Shown in pieces: positions 17,445-27,244 of a stretch of 64,000 nt of DNA. Within the stretch, counting starts at the first letter, position 1. The number at the start of each line of letters is the position of its first letter. Source of the DNA: Desulfonema magnum (GTDB lineage Bacteria > Desulfobacterota > Desulfobacteria > Desulfobacterales > 4be13); the NCBI RefSeq assembly GCF_017377395.1, contig NZ_CP061800.1, positions 7,735,001 to 7,799,000 of the forward strand, read 5' to 3'. The notes under the pieces were generated by a model. It was not told the DNA's origin, made no database searches, and was given only the letters and a program-made list of their open reading frames with translations. Both the position numbers and the translations under genes were made by a program.

Positions 17445-18872
17445 TCATTCGGTCTTTTCAACACCTATTAATGCAGAGCAGATATATTTTACATATGCAT
17501 CTATATTTTTTTTATCGGCTGCGATCTCAAGCGTATGGTCTTCCTGAAACATTGGCACACCACTGGCTTTAAAGGTACCTGCCAGCCGCTGATTCCATCC
17601 TTCCTTATTGAAATTGCAACACGGTGATTGTATCTCCTGAAACAGTTGGCTCAGTCTTAAGTCAGTTGAAAAGTCCCGTGCATTGAGCAAATTACGAGAT
17701 GGAGGCCGCCCTAAGGCAATCGCCGGCTTGCCCAATACAACCGCCTCAATGGATGCCGTTCCGGCCAGTGTTACAGTGGCTTTTGTCCTCAATATCAATT
17801 CAGTTGAACTGACCTCAGGCGCTACAAGCAAAACATTGGGTATCATCCTTAATTTTTGGTAGAAGTCAATCGGTCTGATTCCTCTCATTTTAGGATTTTC
17901 CTTAACCAAAAATTTCCAACCGACTGGAAGGGCCTGGCTCACCAACCTGCATGCCTCAATCTGATTATGAAGCCAAGGGCTATACATAAGAATAGTAGCT
18001 TCAGGTTCCATATGGAGAGGAAAATAACACGCTGGTTCATTCAACGAATTTAATTCCTCATTGGTGGAAATATCGTATTGAGGCTCTTTATGCATAAACC
18101 ATTTCCGTGGCAGCCGATTTTTCAAAATTTGCAAATCAAATATCTTTTGAGACGGAAAATAGCTGCCTTCCTTGCGGTCCCTTTCATCATAGTATTTTAA
18201 TTCGTAATAGCGATTTCTGAGTCTCTTCCATAACGCTGGCACCGGCCTTTTTCTCATATATTCAATTCGGGATTCCGCGGGAGTGTGCAGCATTTTGCGA
18301 CACTCATGCAGAAGTATTTCAGGGTCTCCTTCGTAAGGCACCTGCCATAGCTGCCAAGGTGTTTTGAGGGCAATTACCCGACCGGGCGGGAGACCGCAGG
18401 GAACAAAGGAAAAGTGATATCCTCCCCTCAGGTTGGCTAAACTTCCCCCTAACCAATATACAAAATGGTCGTACATAGCGCTAATCGATAGCGTGCAGGG
18501 TTTGACCAACTTATCGAGTAGCACAAGATGCTGTCGCCCGAAAAGTACGGCTTCCCTGCCGTCTGACGGCAAAAAACGTTCACTTTGGAGCATTAAATTC
18601 AAATTAGCGCCCGTACATTGATAAAGTTCTCGGTCAATATCCGCAACTTGCTCATCTGACAATTCATTACCGGTCACGAGTTTCAGTTCACGAGGCATAT
18701 ACACACATTCATAGCCTGCGGCATGAACTGCCGGTACCACCTGTGAGAAAAAGGTGATAAACTTCACCGTTCGCCCTGGAAATATTTCCTTCAACTCTGA
18801 AGCCAGAGCTAAGTGGAGGCGAATTTCCCACGGGCGAGTGTAAAAAAGAAGATGTTTTATATCTGATTTCAT
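17445..18872 (-). CDS. Capsule-synthesis (KpsC/Kdo-transferase-like) surface glycan protein
   Basis: A 475-residue soluble protein. The C-terminal half (about 280-440) has FPLHMEPEATILMYSPWLHN, KENPKMRG and GTASIEAVVLGKPAIALG, which resemble the capsule polysaccharide synthesis family (KpsC/KpsS and related retaining Kdo transferases). The N-terminal half starts like a GT-B domain (LLFYTRPWEIRLHLALASELK). A glycosyltransferase in repeat-unit or lipid-anchor synthesis is likely, but the substrate is not known. The ATG at 18872 follows GAGGAAAA closely. Confidence 0.65.
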   Translation of the reverse strand: MKSDIKHLLFYTRPWEIRLHLALASELKEIFPGRTVKFITFFSQVVPAVHAAGYECVYMPRELKLVTGNELSDEQVADIDRELYQCTGANLNLMLQSERFLPSDGREAVLFGRQHLVLLDKLVKPCTLSISAMYDHFVYWLGGSLANLRGGYHFSFVPCGLPPGRVIALKTPWQLWQVPYEGDPEILLHECRKMLHTPAESRIEYMRKRPVPALWKRLRNRYYELKYYDERDRKEGSYFPSQKIFDLQILKNRLPRKWFMHKEPQYDISTNEELNSLNEPACYFPLHMEPEATILMYSPWLHNQIEACRLVSQALPVGWKFLVKENPKMRGIRPIDFYQKLRMIPNVLLVAPEVSSTELILRTKATVTLAGTASIEAVVLGKPAIALGRPPSRNLLNARDFSTDLRLSQLFQEIQSPCCNFNKEGWNQRLAGTFKASGVPMFQEDHTLEIAADKKNIDAYVKYICSALIGVEKTE

Positions 18873-18900
18873 TTTTCCTCTGTAATGTAAATCCCAAAGC

Positions 18901-20202
18901 TTATTTATATTTTTTGATACACCAATAACTTAATCCGGTATTCATCACTACAAACATAATCTGTCCGAACAAAAAAATTTTGGAAAAAGTTATCAACGAG
19001 GAGTTTGTTTTAACTGCCAGAAGATAAGCAAAAAATAACACAGATGTTACTATTACAGTGTATCCTAACGCCATAAACTGTTTGTTGAAAACATTAATCA
19101 TTACACCAACCACATTCATAATGGTTATACTGGCTGAGAAATAAAATATTTTCAAAATAGGCAATGTATCAAAATACTTGCAAAAAAATCGTTCTAACAG
19201 AAAGTTCAAGCTCACTATAAAAGGATACCAGCCAAGCAGGGAAATGACGCAAATTCCTCCCATTATCTTGAGAAGCACAGAGAAGTTCTTTTCGGGATCA
19301 GTTCCTTTGCCGTAGTTGTAAAGGATCTGTGGCGACACGCATTGCGCTACAACGCCGCTTACCGCAGTACCTGCTATAAATATTACAGAAGCAAACTGGT
19401 ATTTACCCAATTCGAACATCCCGAGGTACTTAGCTATAAAGAGACGATCCATGCTTAAAGCAAAAGTAAAGCAGAATGTTGATAATACAAGAGGGACTCC
19501 GATATGTAACAAGTATTTGATTTCCTGAAATTTTATTCGAGTCAGATGGATATTTCCAATCCAAAATATCATTGCAATAACAATGGATATAATATAACCG
19601 AGAAATACAGATGCTATCACACCTTTAAAACCACAGTAAAAACCTGCAATAATTCCTATCAAAAGCGTAGCAACTGCCTGAAGCACATAGATAAACGAAA
19701 AAGGCAAAAGTAATTGCCGTCCTCGTAATTCAAGCGTCACAAATCCGTACAGCACTGATATGGCAGATCCGCCATAGGCAGCCAAATAAATTATCTTAAC
19801 TCCAATATCTGCTTTAATCCACCACAGAGTTGCGGCAAAAAGCGGAAAAAGCAACATAATCACCATAAGAACTAAGGTAAGCACCATATTACGCAAACGA
19901 ATAGCTCGCTCATTTTCACCTCTGCCCAGAGCAACCGGCAATTCCCTATTAAGACCATTTAACAGACCGAATTGAAACAGAATTGTCCCATATGAAACAA
20001 ATGTGTTAAAAAGTGCTAAGTATCCAAAATCGTTCACATCAAGTATTTTTGCAAAGGTCAAACTTCTGCATAAATTTATAGCTGACCCCAAAAACATTAA
20101 CAGGAAATATGCCGAAGTGAAATTGACGGATTGAAGTTTTACACCGCTATAAAATTTTTCCTTAATCGCACCCACCATCAAATTCATATTGGTAAGCCTC
20201 AT
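18901..20202 (-). CDS. wzx: Wzx-type polysaccharide flippase
   Basis: A 433-residue membrane protein of the MOP superfamily with about 12 to 14 hydrophobic helices. The first helices carry FGYLALFNTFVSYGTILFQFGL, a pattern seen in RfbX/Wzx flippases. It should carry the undecaprenyl-linked repeat unit across the inner membrane for polymerisation by the Wzy-like protein. Its ATG overlaps the stop of the upstream nucleotidyltransferase gene (ATGA), so the two are translationally coupled. Confidence 0.87.
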   Translation of the reverse strand: MRLTNMNLMVGAIKEKFYSGVKLQSVNFTSAYFLLMFLGSAINLCRSLTFAKILDVNDFGYLALFNTFVSYGTILFQFGLLNGLNRELPVALGRGENERAIRLRNMVLTLVLMVIMLLFPLFAATLWWIKADIGVKIIYLAAYGGSAISVLYGFVTLELRGRQLLLPFSFIYVLQAVATLLIGIIAGFYCGFKGVIASVFLGYIISIVIAMIFWIGNIHLTRIKFQEIKYLLHIGVPLVLSTFCFTFALSMDRLFIAKYLGMFELGKYQFASVIFIAGTAVSGVVAQCVSPQILYNYGKGTDPEKNFSVLLKIMGGICVISLLGWYPFIVSLNFLLERFFCKYFDTLPILKIFYFSASITIMNVVGVMINVFNKQFMALGYTVIVTSVLFFAYLLAVKTNSSLITFSKIFLFGQIMFVVMNTGLSYWCIKKYK

Positions 20203-21275
20203 TTTGTGTGAAACACTTCACGATATTCATTATTTGCTTTTTTAAAATCCTCTGGCATCCCAATATCAACCCAGTACTCAATGATTGGAAAACTGATAAC
20301 AGTTTTACCCTGCCCCAACAGATTTCTGACAAGATCTGTCATGTCATAATGCCTATCCGTGGGAATATGTGCATACATTGACGGCTGAATCAGATAAATT
20401 CCCGCGTTAATAAAAAACTGATGCTGTGGCTTTTCGCGCAAACCGCATATGCTATGTCCATTACATTCAATAACTCCATAAGGGACTTGAAATTCGTATT
20501 TTCGGATTCCGACCGTCATGTCGGCTTTATGTTCAATGTGAAAATCAAACATGGCTCGGAAATTTACACCTGTAAGAATATCACCGTTTATAACTAATAG
20601 CGGATCAGTCGGAGGATCAACAAGCCCTATTGATCCGGCAGTGCCCATCGGCTGATCTTCATTCACATATTCTATGTTTACACCAAATTTTTCGCCATTT
20701 CCAAAATAACCAGTGATCTTTTTCCGCAAATAATTCGTGGAGATTCGAATATTCTCAATTCCCGCGTTGCGTATTTGATCAACGATATGCTCCAAGATCG
20801 GCTTTTTTCCCACTTGAAGCATTGGCTTTGGCATGTCATCAGTAAGAGGTCTGAGTCTCTTTCCAAGCCCACCTGCCATGATAAATGCCTGCAAAGGCAA
20901 CTTTACATCACCGACCAAACCTCTGCGCAACAACAGATTAACAACCCGTCCCCTGGAATCAAGAAGAGGAAGGTGATTTACATAAAATTTCTTACTGTTA
21001 TCCATTATGCGCAAGGCATCGGTTGGGGAAATGCTTTCCTGAGCGGCCGTAAAATCTTTGTTGGCAATATCTATACACTGATCGGAAAATGGTATTGATC
21101 GCAATATTGATCTGCGAATATCGCCGTCGGTGATTACACCCAAAAGACGCCTATGCTGATCGCAAACAAGCAATATCCCGAGTCCCGAACGATCCAAAGT
21201 TTTGACGGCTTCAGCAATCGTATTTTCAGGAGCGACAGTACACTTTCGCAACAGTTCTTTTTTGTTTTCTTTCAT
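20199..21275 (-). CDS. CBS-domain sugar nucleotidyltransferase (PtmE-like)
   Basis: A 358-residue fusion. Two CBS motifs (residues ~10-115) are followed by a GT-A-like nucleotidyltransferase domain with the pyrophosphorylase signature AFIMAGGLGKRLRPLTDDMPKP and a second metal site near LVINGDIL. Such CBS-nucleotidyltransferases (PtmE) sit in legionaminic acid loci and make the GDP-GlcN precursor in Campylobacter. That substrate is inferred here from the nearby LegB, LegC, NeuB and NeuA genes. The ATG at 21275 is chosen over a TTG two codons upstream. Confidence 0.85.
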   Translation of the reverse strand: MKENKKELLRKCTVAPENTIAEAVKTLDRSGLGILLVCDQHRRLLGVITDGDIRRSILRSIPFSDQCIDIANKDFTAAQESISPTDALRIMDNSKKFYVNHLPLLDSRGRVVNLLLRRGLVGDVKLPLQAFIMAGGLGKRLRPLTDDMPKPMLQVGKKPILEHIVDQIRNAGIENIRISTNYLRKKITGYFGNGEKFGVNIEYVNEDQPMGTAGSIGLVDPPTDPLLVINGDILTGVNFRAMFDFHIEHKADMTVGIRKYEFQVPYGVIECNGHSICGLREKPQHQFFINAGIYLIQPSMYAHIPTDRHYDMTDLVRNLLGQGKTVISFPIIEYWVDIGMPEDFKKANNEYREVFHTK

Positions 21276-21285
21276 TTGCAATTTC

Positions 21286-22026
21286 TCACCCGATAAGTTT
21301 GCCTGTATTTATTTCAAATTTCCTATTTACCTTTTTCTGCATACTTCGGCTTAACAAAAACTCAGCAAATTCAAAATCAAGGGGCGTGTCTATATCGATT
21401 GATCTTTCAGAAGACATGATAAAGGCATAAGTATTATCCGAATAGTAGGAATAAAAGTTTTTCAGGAATGATAATTTTAAAATAAATATCGAGCCGTTAG
21501 GTATATATGCCTTCTCCAGTTCCTGCCTGTTTTTATTGTCAATATTAATAATATTGAAATAATCTTTCAATGCACCGGCAGGATCAATTTTTTTTGCCCA
21601 CACAGGTGGATGTGAAGCTTCGTGGACAGAGATCACCGAATCGGCTTTTTTCCCATGAAATAATAGAATCGCATTGTCGATATCAGAGGCTGTCCTAAAA
21701 GGAGAGGTCGGTTGCAGAACAATGAATTCGTCATAGTGGTTTGAATTCTTGGTATTAAGTTGATCCAACGTATATATGTAATTATCAATTGCCAGCGAAT
21801 CATCCTGCGCCAAATGTGCAGGGCGCATGAACGGAATTTCAATGTCATATTTACTGGCTATTTTTGCTATCTCCGGATCATCTGTGGACAATATAATTCG
21901 ATCAACAAATTTTGCGGCCACTGCGGCTTCAATCGTATAGACAATCAGCGGCTTGCCGCATAGTTGCTTGATATTTTTTCCGGGAATTCCCTTTGATCCG
22001 CCACGAGCTGGGATAATCGCTAACAT
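21286..22026 (-). CDS. neuA: CMP-nonulosonate cytidylyltransferase (NeuA/LegF family)
   Basis: A 246-residue CMP-sialic-acid-synthetase-like enzyme. The N-terminal CTP-binding loop is AIIPARGGSKGIPGKNIKQL, and FIVLQPTSPFRTASDID and an SIDIDTPLDFEFAE segment follow. It activates a nonulosonic acid as its CMP form. It lies 11 bp after neuB. The neighbouring genes suggest legionaminic acid or a relative and not Neu5Ac, because LegB and LegC homologues are present. Confidence 0.92.
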   Translation of the reverse strand: MLAIIPARGGSKGIPGKNIKQLCGKPLIVYTIEAAVAAKFVDRIILSTDDPEIAKIASKYDIEIPFMRPAHLAQDDSLAIDNYIYTLDQLNTKNSNHYDEFIVLQPTSPFRTASDIDNAILLFHGKKADSVISVHEASHPPVWAKKIDPAGALKDYFNIINIDNKNRQELEKAYIPNGSIFILKLSFLKNFYSYYSDNTYAFIMSSERSIDIDTPLDFEFAEFLLSRSMQKKVNRKFEINTGKLIG

Positions 22027-22037
22027 AGGTTCCTCAT

Positions 22038-23084
22038 TTAATACATATCATTCCAATGAATCAATTCGTTATTCTTAAAATCGTGTTTCAATTTGCGTCC
22101 GATCACATATTGCGCTTCATCCGGTCGTATGTCTGTCCCGGGCCGTTTAAAATCGAGATCATCTGCAGTCAAAATATGTCCTTGTTTTAAATCCTTTTTA
22201 ACAACAATACTGCGCCTGAATTTTAATTTCTTTTCTTCTTCTGATTTGCCTACAATACGCCGATATCGACCTAATGACTTCACAATATTTCGTGATTCTT
22301 CTACGATTATCCGCATTTCGTCTGGATTAGCAGAAACCTCATGATCCCATCCTGGCAGTTCTTTGTTTAACGTGAAATGCTTTTCAATCATGCAAGTGCC
22401 CAGGGCTACAGAAGCCAGAGGTATCGAAATACCGATAGTATGATCGGAAAAACCTGTAGGATAGCCGAAGGTCTGCCGAAGCATGGGGATATTGTTCAGA
22501 TGAATATCCTCGTACGCGGGTGGATATATGGAAATGCAGTGAAGCAATATAATCTGACAATTCCCTTCCCTCTCAATTGTCTTTATAGCGTTCTCGATCT
22601 CAGCTAAAGTCGCCATTCCGGTCGAAATTATAATCGGCTTATTCTTTTTGGCTATGTGTTTTAGAAACAGCAAATTATTGATATCCATGGATGCTATTTT
22701 ATAGAATGGCACCTTCAATTCTTCAAGAAAATCAACTTCCTCAATTGAAAATGGTGTAGAAAAAAATGTTATTTCAGCTTTATCGCAATATTCTTTTAAC
22801 TCGATATGCTGATCATGGCGTAGATAATATTTTTCCACCATCTCTCTTAACGAACCGAAATGTTTCTTGGGCGAATCATTATATTGCTGGTTTCTATCAT
22901 ACTCTTCCTGAGCAATCAGGGAATCAGGGTTCCATGACTGAAATTTTACCGCATCACAACCGCAGGATTTCGCAGAATCAATCATTTTTTTGGCCAGATC
23001 CATATCACCATTGTGATTAGCCCCGACCTCTGCGATTAAATAAGGCAGGCCAAAATCTTTAACTTCTTTATCACCCAGCTTCAT
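22038..23084 (-). CDS. neuB: Nonulosonic acid synthase (NeuB/LegI family)
   Basis: A 348-residue PEP-condensing synthase. A TIM barrel (LIAEVGANHNGDMDLAKKMI, GCDAVKFQSW, ISTGMATLAEIE, GFSDHTIG) is followed by a C-terminal SAF antifreeze-like domain (RRSIVVKKDLKQGHILTADDL). It condenses a 6-carbon N-acetylated aldose with PEP. The ATG at 23084 overlaps the upstream GT2 stop as ATGA and has a GAGGAG site; the longer frame to 23123 is inside the GT2 gene. Confidence 0.93.
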   Translation of the reverse strand: MKLGDKEVKDFGLPYLIAEVGANHNGDMDLAKKMIDSAKSCGCDAVKFQSWNPDSLIAQEEYDRNQQYNDSPKKHFGSLREMVEKYYLRHDQHIELKEYCDKAEITFFSTPFSIEEVDFLEELKVPFYKIASMDINNLLFLKHIAKKNKPIIISTGMATLAEIENAIKTIEREGNCQIILLHCISIYPPAYEDIHLNNIPMLRQTFGYPTGFSDHTIGISIPLASVALGTCMIEKHFTLNKELPGWDHEVSANPDEMRIIVEESRNIVKSLGRYRRIVGKSEEEKKLKFRRSIVVKKDLKQGHILTADDLDFKRPGTDIRPDEAQYVIGRKLKHDFKNNELIHWNDMY

Positions 23085-23956
23085 AACCGTAACTCCTCTA
23101 ATGTTTTGATAGGTTCCCACCATAAAGACAGGTCATTGGCGTTCAGGCGTATTGCCTTACAATAGTCTTCTTTAAGTAAAACATCTGATTGTAGTCGGGA
23201 ATATAACCTTTCAAATTTGACTGACAAATTGATATATCCATCATAGAATTTTGCAAGAAAGTTATAATGATCTCGCTTAACCTTAACGCCACGCAGAATT
23301 TGTTCGTCTGAAAAAGAACAGGGTGAAGCTATATTATCACCATGTTGTCTGTAATAGGTTTGGGTTTTATTCGTAAATATTGCCTTCGCGCCACAGTGAA
23401 GACATAGAGTAAAAAAGGCCCAGTCGAAAGCAATAACATCATCCGGTATTTCCGACATTAATGCAGATATTTTATCTGCTTTTATCGAAGTGTTACTGAG
23501 CCCCAGACAATTGCCATTGACAATATCTTCTATAGAAATCACCATTTCATCTTTAACTAACTCTCTAAGCATAGGAACAGGCTGGGGGAATTTTTGTCCT
23601 GTCAATAAAATTTCATTGCATACAACATCATGTTCAACCAACATTTTTTTTGATATTTCAATGCGATTATCTGCAAAATAATCATCAGCATCCGCAAAGA
23701 TAATTGATTCGGCACCTTCAGAGATAGCCCATTGAATACCTGCTTTTCTCAATGCTGCCGGATGACCTTCTTGTTCCAATACCTTAATAGAAAAATCAAA
23801 TCCTTCTAAAAATCGCCGAATATCAGAAACACCATCATTTAATAAAAAAATGGCAAAGTTTTTATCTGTTTGTTTGCACAGTGAATGGAAAAAATCAGAA
23901 ATATATGGTTCAACGCCAGGATAAGAAACGGTAAACACTACAGTATTAATCTTCAT
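23081..23956 (-). CDS. GT2 family glycosyltransferase
   Basis: A 291-residue GT-A enzyme. The N-terminal nucleotide-binding strand is VVFTVSYPGVEPYISDFFHSL, the D-x-D-type site lies in IIFADADDYF near residue 92, and an FDWAFFTLCL segment follows. It lies between the acyltransferase and neuB genes, so it might be the transferase that attaches an adjacent sugar. It replaces the position where a LegG-type 2-epimerase would be expected in a complete legionaminic acid locus. Confidence 0.82.
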   Translation of the reverse strand: MKINTVVFTVSYPGVEPYISDFFHSLCKQTDKNFAIFLLNDGVSDIRRFLEGFDFSIKVLEQEGHPAALRKAGIQWAISEGAESIIFADADDYFADNRIEISKKMLVEHDVVCNEILLTGQKFPQPVPMLRELVKDEMVISIEDIVNGNCLGLSNTSIKADKISALMSEIPDDVIAFDWAFFTLCLHCGAKAIFTNKTQTYYRQHGDNIASPCSFSDEQILRGVKVKRDHYNFLAKFYDGYINLSVKFERLYSRLQSDVLLKEDYCKAIRLNANDLSLWWEPIKTLEELRL

Positions 23957-23961
23957 TTATT

Positions 23962-24774
23962 TTAATGTTTGGTTATCAGTTTTGCGGGTATTCCCACTAC
24001 GGTAGTGAAGGCATCTATGTGTTTCGTTACCACTGACCCTGCGCCCACAGTTGAGAACTCCCCGATTTCAAGTTTTTTCTCAATAGATTTTCCTTGTAAA
24101 ATGGCTGCGTTCGTACCGATATATGCCCCCTCTTTTAAAATGACATTTCCCGATATGTTAGCTCCCGGTGCCAAATTGATGAAATTTTCTATTATACAAT
24201 CATGACCAACTGTAGAATTGAGATTATAAATTCCAAAGTCACCCATTACTATATTATTGGTAATACGAACACCTGCAGTTATGATATTTCCCTTTCTCTT
24301 TTTAAGTATTTCAAGTTGCTTGTAACCCAAACTTGCGGTCGGGTGAATTATATTCGGGAAAGATAGGTGCTTATATCTCTCATATATCTTTTTTCTTGTT
24401 TTATTATCGCCTAATCCAATAACAAAAGAATACCCCTCTTTTACCAACTGTGGGATTTTCTCTTCCGGTACAGCGGGGAACCCAAAATACATGCTATCAT
24501 CAGGGGCCAGATCGACATAAATCAGTTCATCAATACAATCGCATAAGATTATATCAACGGATTCTCTTGAAAAACCAGATACCCCAAAGACACCTATTTT
24601 TATAGGGTTTTCAATACTTGGTAAGAAGACAGATTCTGCATTACACGCCCCACGATAATGCAGCGTTTGCCAATTTCTAACTTCTCCATTGATCACTGCA
24701 TTAGTGGCGATATGTTCTTCGATAACAGATCCATGTTCAATAAGTTTTTTAGTGTTAATTATATCTTTTTTCAT
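23962..24774 (-). CDS. PglD/NeuD/LegH-like sugar acyltransferase
   Basis: A 270-residue protein with an N-terminal Rossmann-like PglD domain beginning near residue 57 (IKIGVFGVSGFSRESVDII) and a beta-helix of hexapeptides (GDFGIYNLNSTVGHDCIIENF onward) ending VVGIPAKLITKH. The N-terminal ~55 residues are extra compared with PglD. Next to LegC, N-acetylation of the 4-amino sugar intermediate (LegH step) is likely. It has an ATGA overlap with legC. Confidence 0.85.
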   Translation of the reverse strand: MKKDIINTKKLIEHGSVIEEHIATNAVINGEVRNWQTLHYRGACNAESVFLPSIENPIKIGVFGVSGFSRESVDIILCDCIDELIYVDLAPDDSMYFGFPAVPEEKIPQLVKEGYSFVIGLGDNKTRKKIYERYKHLSFPNIIHPTASLGYKQLEILKKRKGNIITAGVRITNNIVMGDFGIYNLNSTVGHDCIIENFINLAPGANISGNVILKEGAYIGTNAAILQGKSIEKKLEIGEFSTVGAGSVVTKHIDAFTTVVGIPAKLITKH

Positions 24775-25913
24775 AATCTCACGCTACTGGGAAGATTCAC
24801 AACCCGTTCCTGAAGCCATTTAGAATTTTTCAGAGAATCGGTCTGACAATTCTGAAACATTTGCAAATCGGACATCAATCGCCAAATCGGACGCGTCATT
24901 ACTCTGTATTCATTTGTCATCTTTAACAGTTCATCTCGTCGGTTTTTATTTGAAAGAATCAGGGCATTGAGCCAGTAATTACTTTGACATTTTTTCGGTT
25001 CCAAGACAAACTCGCCCCACTTGCGGTCAGAAAAAAAAGAAGCATATTCTTTCGCCAAATTGCGCTTGTCCTCCAGAAACCCAGTCAATTGTTCAAGTTG
25101 AGCGCAGGCCAAGGCTGCATTCAGATTGGGCATTCGAAAATTATAGCCGATCTCATCATGAACATATTTCCATGGGTGGGATATCTTGGCTGTGGTCGTT
25201 ATATGTTTGATTCTGGCGGCCAGGGCCTCATCGTCTGTCACAATGGCCCCGCCGCCGCCGCAAGTAATGGTTTTATTACCATTGAAACTAAAAATGCCCA
25301 TTTTCCCGAATGTGCCGCAATGTTTTCCATTGTAAAAAGAACCCAATGCTTCAGCCGCATCCTCAACAATCGGTATTCCCCACGCATTGGCATGTTCCAT
25401 CAGAGCATCCATTCGGCAGGGGTGTCCAAATGTATGCATAGGAACAATCGCGGCTATTCGTCTCTTGCTCAATCGGTTGTATATACCCCCATTACGTTTT
25501 TCTGCAAACCGATCCAGAAACTCTTTCAAGGCGTCAGGACCGAGTCCCATGGTTTCCCGATCCACATCAATAAAAACCGGATGAGCGCCGTTATAAACAA
25601 TGGCATTGGCCGTAGCAACGAATGTCAGTGGCTGTGTAATGACTTCATTATCAGCTTTGACGCCAGCGAATCTAAGCGCTACCTGCAAGGCCGCCGTGCC
25701 GTTTACCGTAACGACCGCCCGCTTTGCTCCCACATAGGCAGCTAAATCCTGTTCAAAACGGTTTACATATTCACCCACACTGGAAACAAAAGTGGATTCA
25801 ATGGCAGACAAAACGTATTTTTGATCCAACATACTAAAACGAGGTTCATGTAACGGAATGAAACCTTCGGTTTTGTACAGGCTGCGGATCATTTGAATGA
25901 GATCTTCAAACAT
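24771..25913 (-). CDS. legC: LegC-type DegT family aminotransferase
   Basis: A 380-residue PLP-dependent aminotransferase with a signature N-terminus (FIPLHEPRFSMLDQKYVLSAIEST), VTVNGTAALQVALRFAGV and the PLP lysine in FNGNKTITCGGGG near residue 205. This subgroup aminates the 4-keto-6-deoxy-HexNAc made by LegB. It overlaps legB by 8 nt and the acyltransferase by 4 nt, so LegB, LegC and the acyltransferase are one translational unit. Confidence 0.9.
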   Translation of the reverse strand: MFEDLIQMIRSLYKTEGFIPLHEPRFSMLDQKYVLSAIESTFVSSVGEYVNRFEQDLAAYVGAKRAVVTVNGTAALQVALRFAGVKADNEVITQPLTFVATANAIVYNGAHPVFIDVDRETMGLGPDALKEFLDRFAEKRNGGIYNRLSKRRIAAIVPMHTFGHPCRMDALMEHANAWGIPIVEDAAEALGSFYNGKHCGTFGKMGIFSFNGNKTITCGGGGAIVTDDEALAARIKHITTTAKISHPWKYVHDEIGYNFRMPNLNAALACAQLEQLTGFLEDKRNLAKEYASFFSDRKWGEFVLEPKKCQSNYWLNALILSNKNRRDELLKMTNEYRVMTRPIWRLMSDLQMFQNCQTDSLKNSKWLQERVVNLPSSVRL

Positions 25914-26898
25914 TGTAGATATCCGTTTTATAATGAATGAGGTTTTCAGATCGGGTGAACCAGTTGATGGTTTCTTTCAGGCCATCTCTCAATGAATATT
26001 TCGGTTCAAAGCTGGTCAAATTATAAATTTTTGTATTATCGCAGCAAAGGCGAAACACCTCGGAGTTTTTCGGGCGGATACGATTTTCATCGGTGATGAA
26101 TTCTACATTCGATTTCATCAATTCTTTTATAAGATTCAATGTGTCTCCGACAGAAATTTCCGTCCCGGAACCAATATTGACCACTTCACCAATGGTTTTG
26201 TCGGATTCTGCCAATGCAATGAAGCCCCGACAGGTGTCCAAAACATAATTAAAATCCCGTGTGGGCGATACATCGCCCAATTGAATCTGTTTTTTTCCTG
26301 CTGCAATCTGTGTGATGATGGTGGGAATCACAGCACGGGCACTTTGTCGAGGCCCGTATGTGTTAAACGGCCTTGCAATAGTCACCGGCAGGCCAAAGGC
26401 CAAATGAAAGCTTAAAGCCATTTGATCCGCACCGATTTTACTTGCAGAGTATGGCGATTGCGGTTGAAGGGGATGAGTTTCATTAATAGGTACATACTGA
26501 GCTGTTCCGTAAACTTCTGATGTGGAAGTGTGAATCAGCCGCTTACATCTATTTTCTTTGGCGGCCTGGCAAATATTGAGCGTTCCCTTGACATTGGTAT
26601 CCACATAAGAATCCGGAGCCACATAAGAATAGGGGATTGCAATCAAGGCCGCGAGATGAAAAATGACATTGATATCCTTGGTAATCTCCTTGCAGAAATG
26701 CGGATCGCGTACATCCCCGCAAATTACATCCAGATTTTCATTGCTTTCGATAGCCTCCAGCCATCCCCAGTCATTAAAGGAATTATACAGACTTAATGCA
26801 CGAACAGTGCAACCCATATTGAGCAGAGTTTCAGTCAGATGTGATCCGATAAATCCATCAGCTCCAGTGATTAATATTCTTTCTCTTTTCAAATTCAT
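25906..26898 (-). CDS. legB: NAD-dependent 4,6-dehydratase (LegB family)
   Basis: A 330-residue extended SDR. The N-terminal loop RILITGADGFIGSHLTE, the TSTSEVYGTAQ strand, the YSASKIGADQMA catalytic helix (Y-x-x-x-K) and RPFNTYGPRQSARAVIPT all match the LegB/WbiB type. It dehydrates an NDP-HexNAc at the start of the legionaminic acid branch. The ATG at 26898, after AGAGGGCG, is used instead of the alternative at 26922. The start codon lies at the edge of the first ~158-bp leader repeat. Confidence 0.9.
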   Translation of the reverse strand: MNLKRERILITGADGFIGSHLTETLLNMGCTVRALSLYNSFNDWGWLEAIESNENLDVICGDVRDPHFCKEITKDINVIFHLAALIAIPYSYVAPDSYVDTNVKGTLNICQAAKENRCKRLIHTSTSEVYGTAQYVPINETHPLQPQSPYSASKIGADQMALSFHLAFGLPVTIARPFNTYGPRQSARAVIPTIITQIAAGKKQIQLGDVSPTRDFNYVLDTCRGFIALAESDKTIGEVVNIGSGTEISVGDTLNLIKELMKSNVEFITDENRIRPKNSEVFRLCCDNTKIYNLTSFEPKYSLRDGLKETINWFTRSENLIHYKTDIYNV

Positions 26899-27205
26899 AG
26901 ATTCGCCCTCTGAGTCACACAAACTAAAACGCTTAAATATATAGGTAAAACTTCGAGACCTGAAATATCTCTTTCGTGAAGATAAATCAATAAGAAGGAA
27001 AGAGTATTCAGCAATAGGAATATTGCTACCTGCGAGGACTGAAATCAGGCTTACATAGCTCCGCCCTTTGAATTACACAGGCCAAACCGTTTTAAACCTC
27101 GCCCAAACTTCGAGAGCTAAAATACCTCTTTCGCAAAAACAAGTCAATGAGGCGAAAAGAGTATTCAGCAGGAGAAATATTCTACTTTAGTCGTAATCTG
27201 AAATA
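26896..27205 (-). repeat. Leader repeat, two diverged copies upstream of legB
   Basis: Two units of about 158 and 152 bp start at 26896 and 27054. On the minus strand each carries a purine-rich segment followed by GGGCGGAGCTATG or its variant; in the copy at 26896 the ATG equivalent is the legB start codon. The units resemble the three copies at 29937-30397. There is no other gene in 26899-27244. Confidence 0.75.
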
Positions 27206-27244
27206 CTCGGCTTTGCCAATCCGAACCAAGCGATCTATCGAGAA

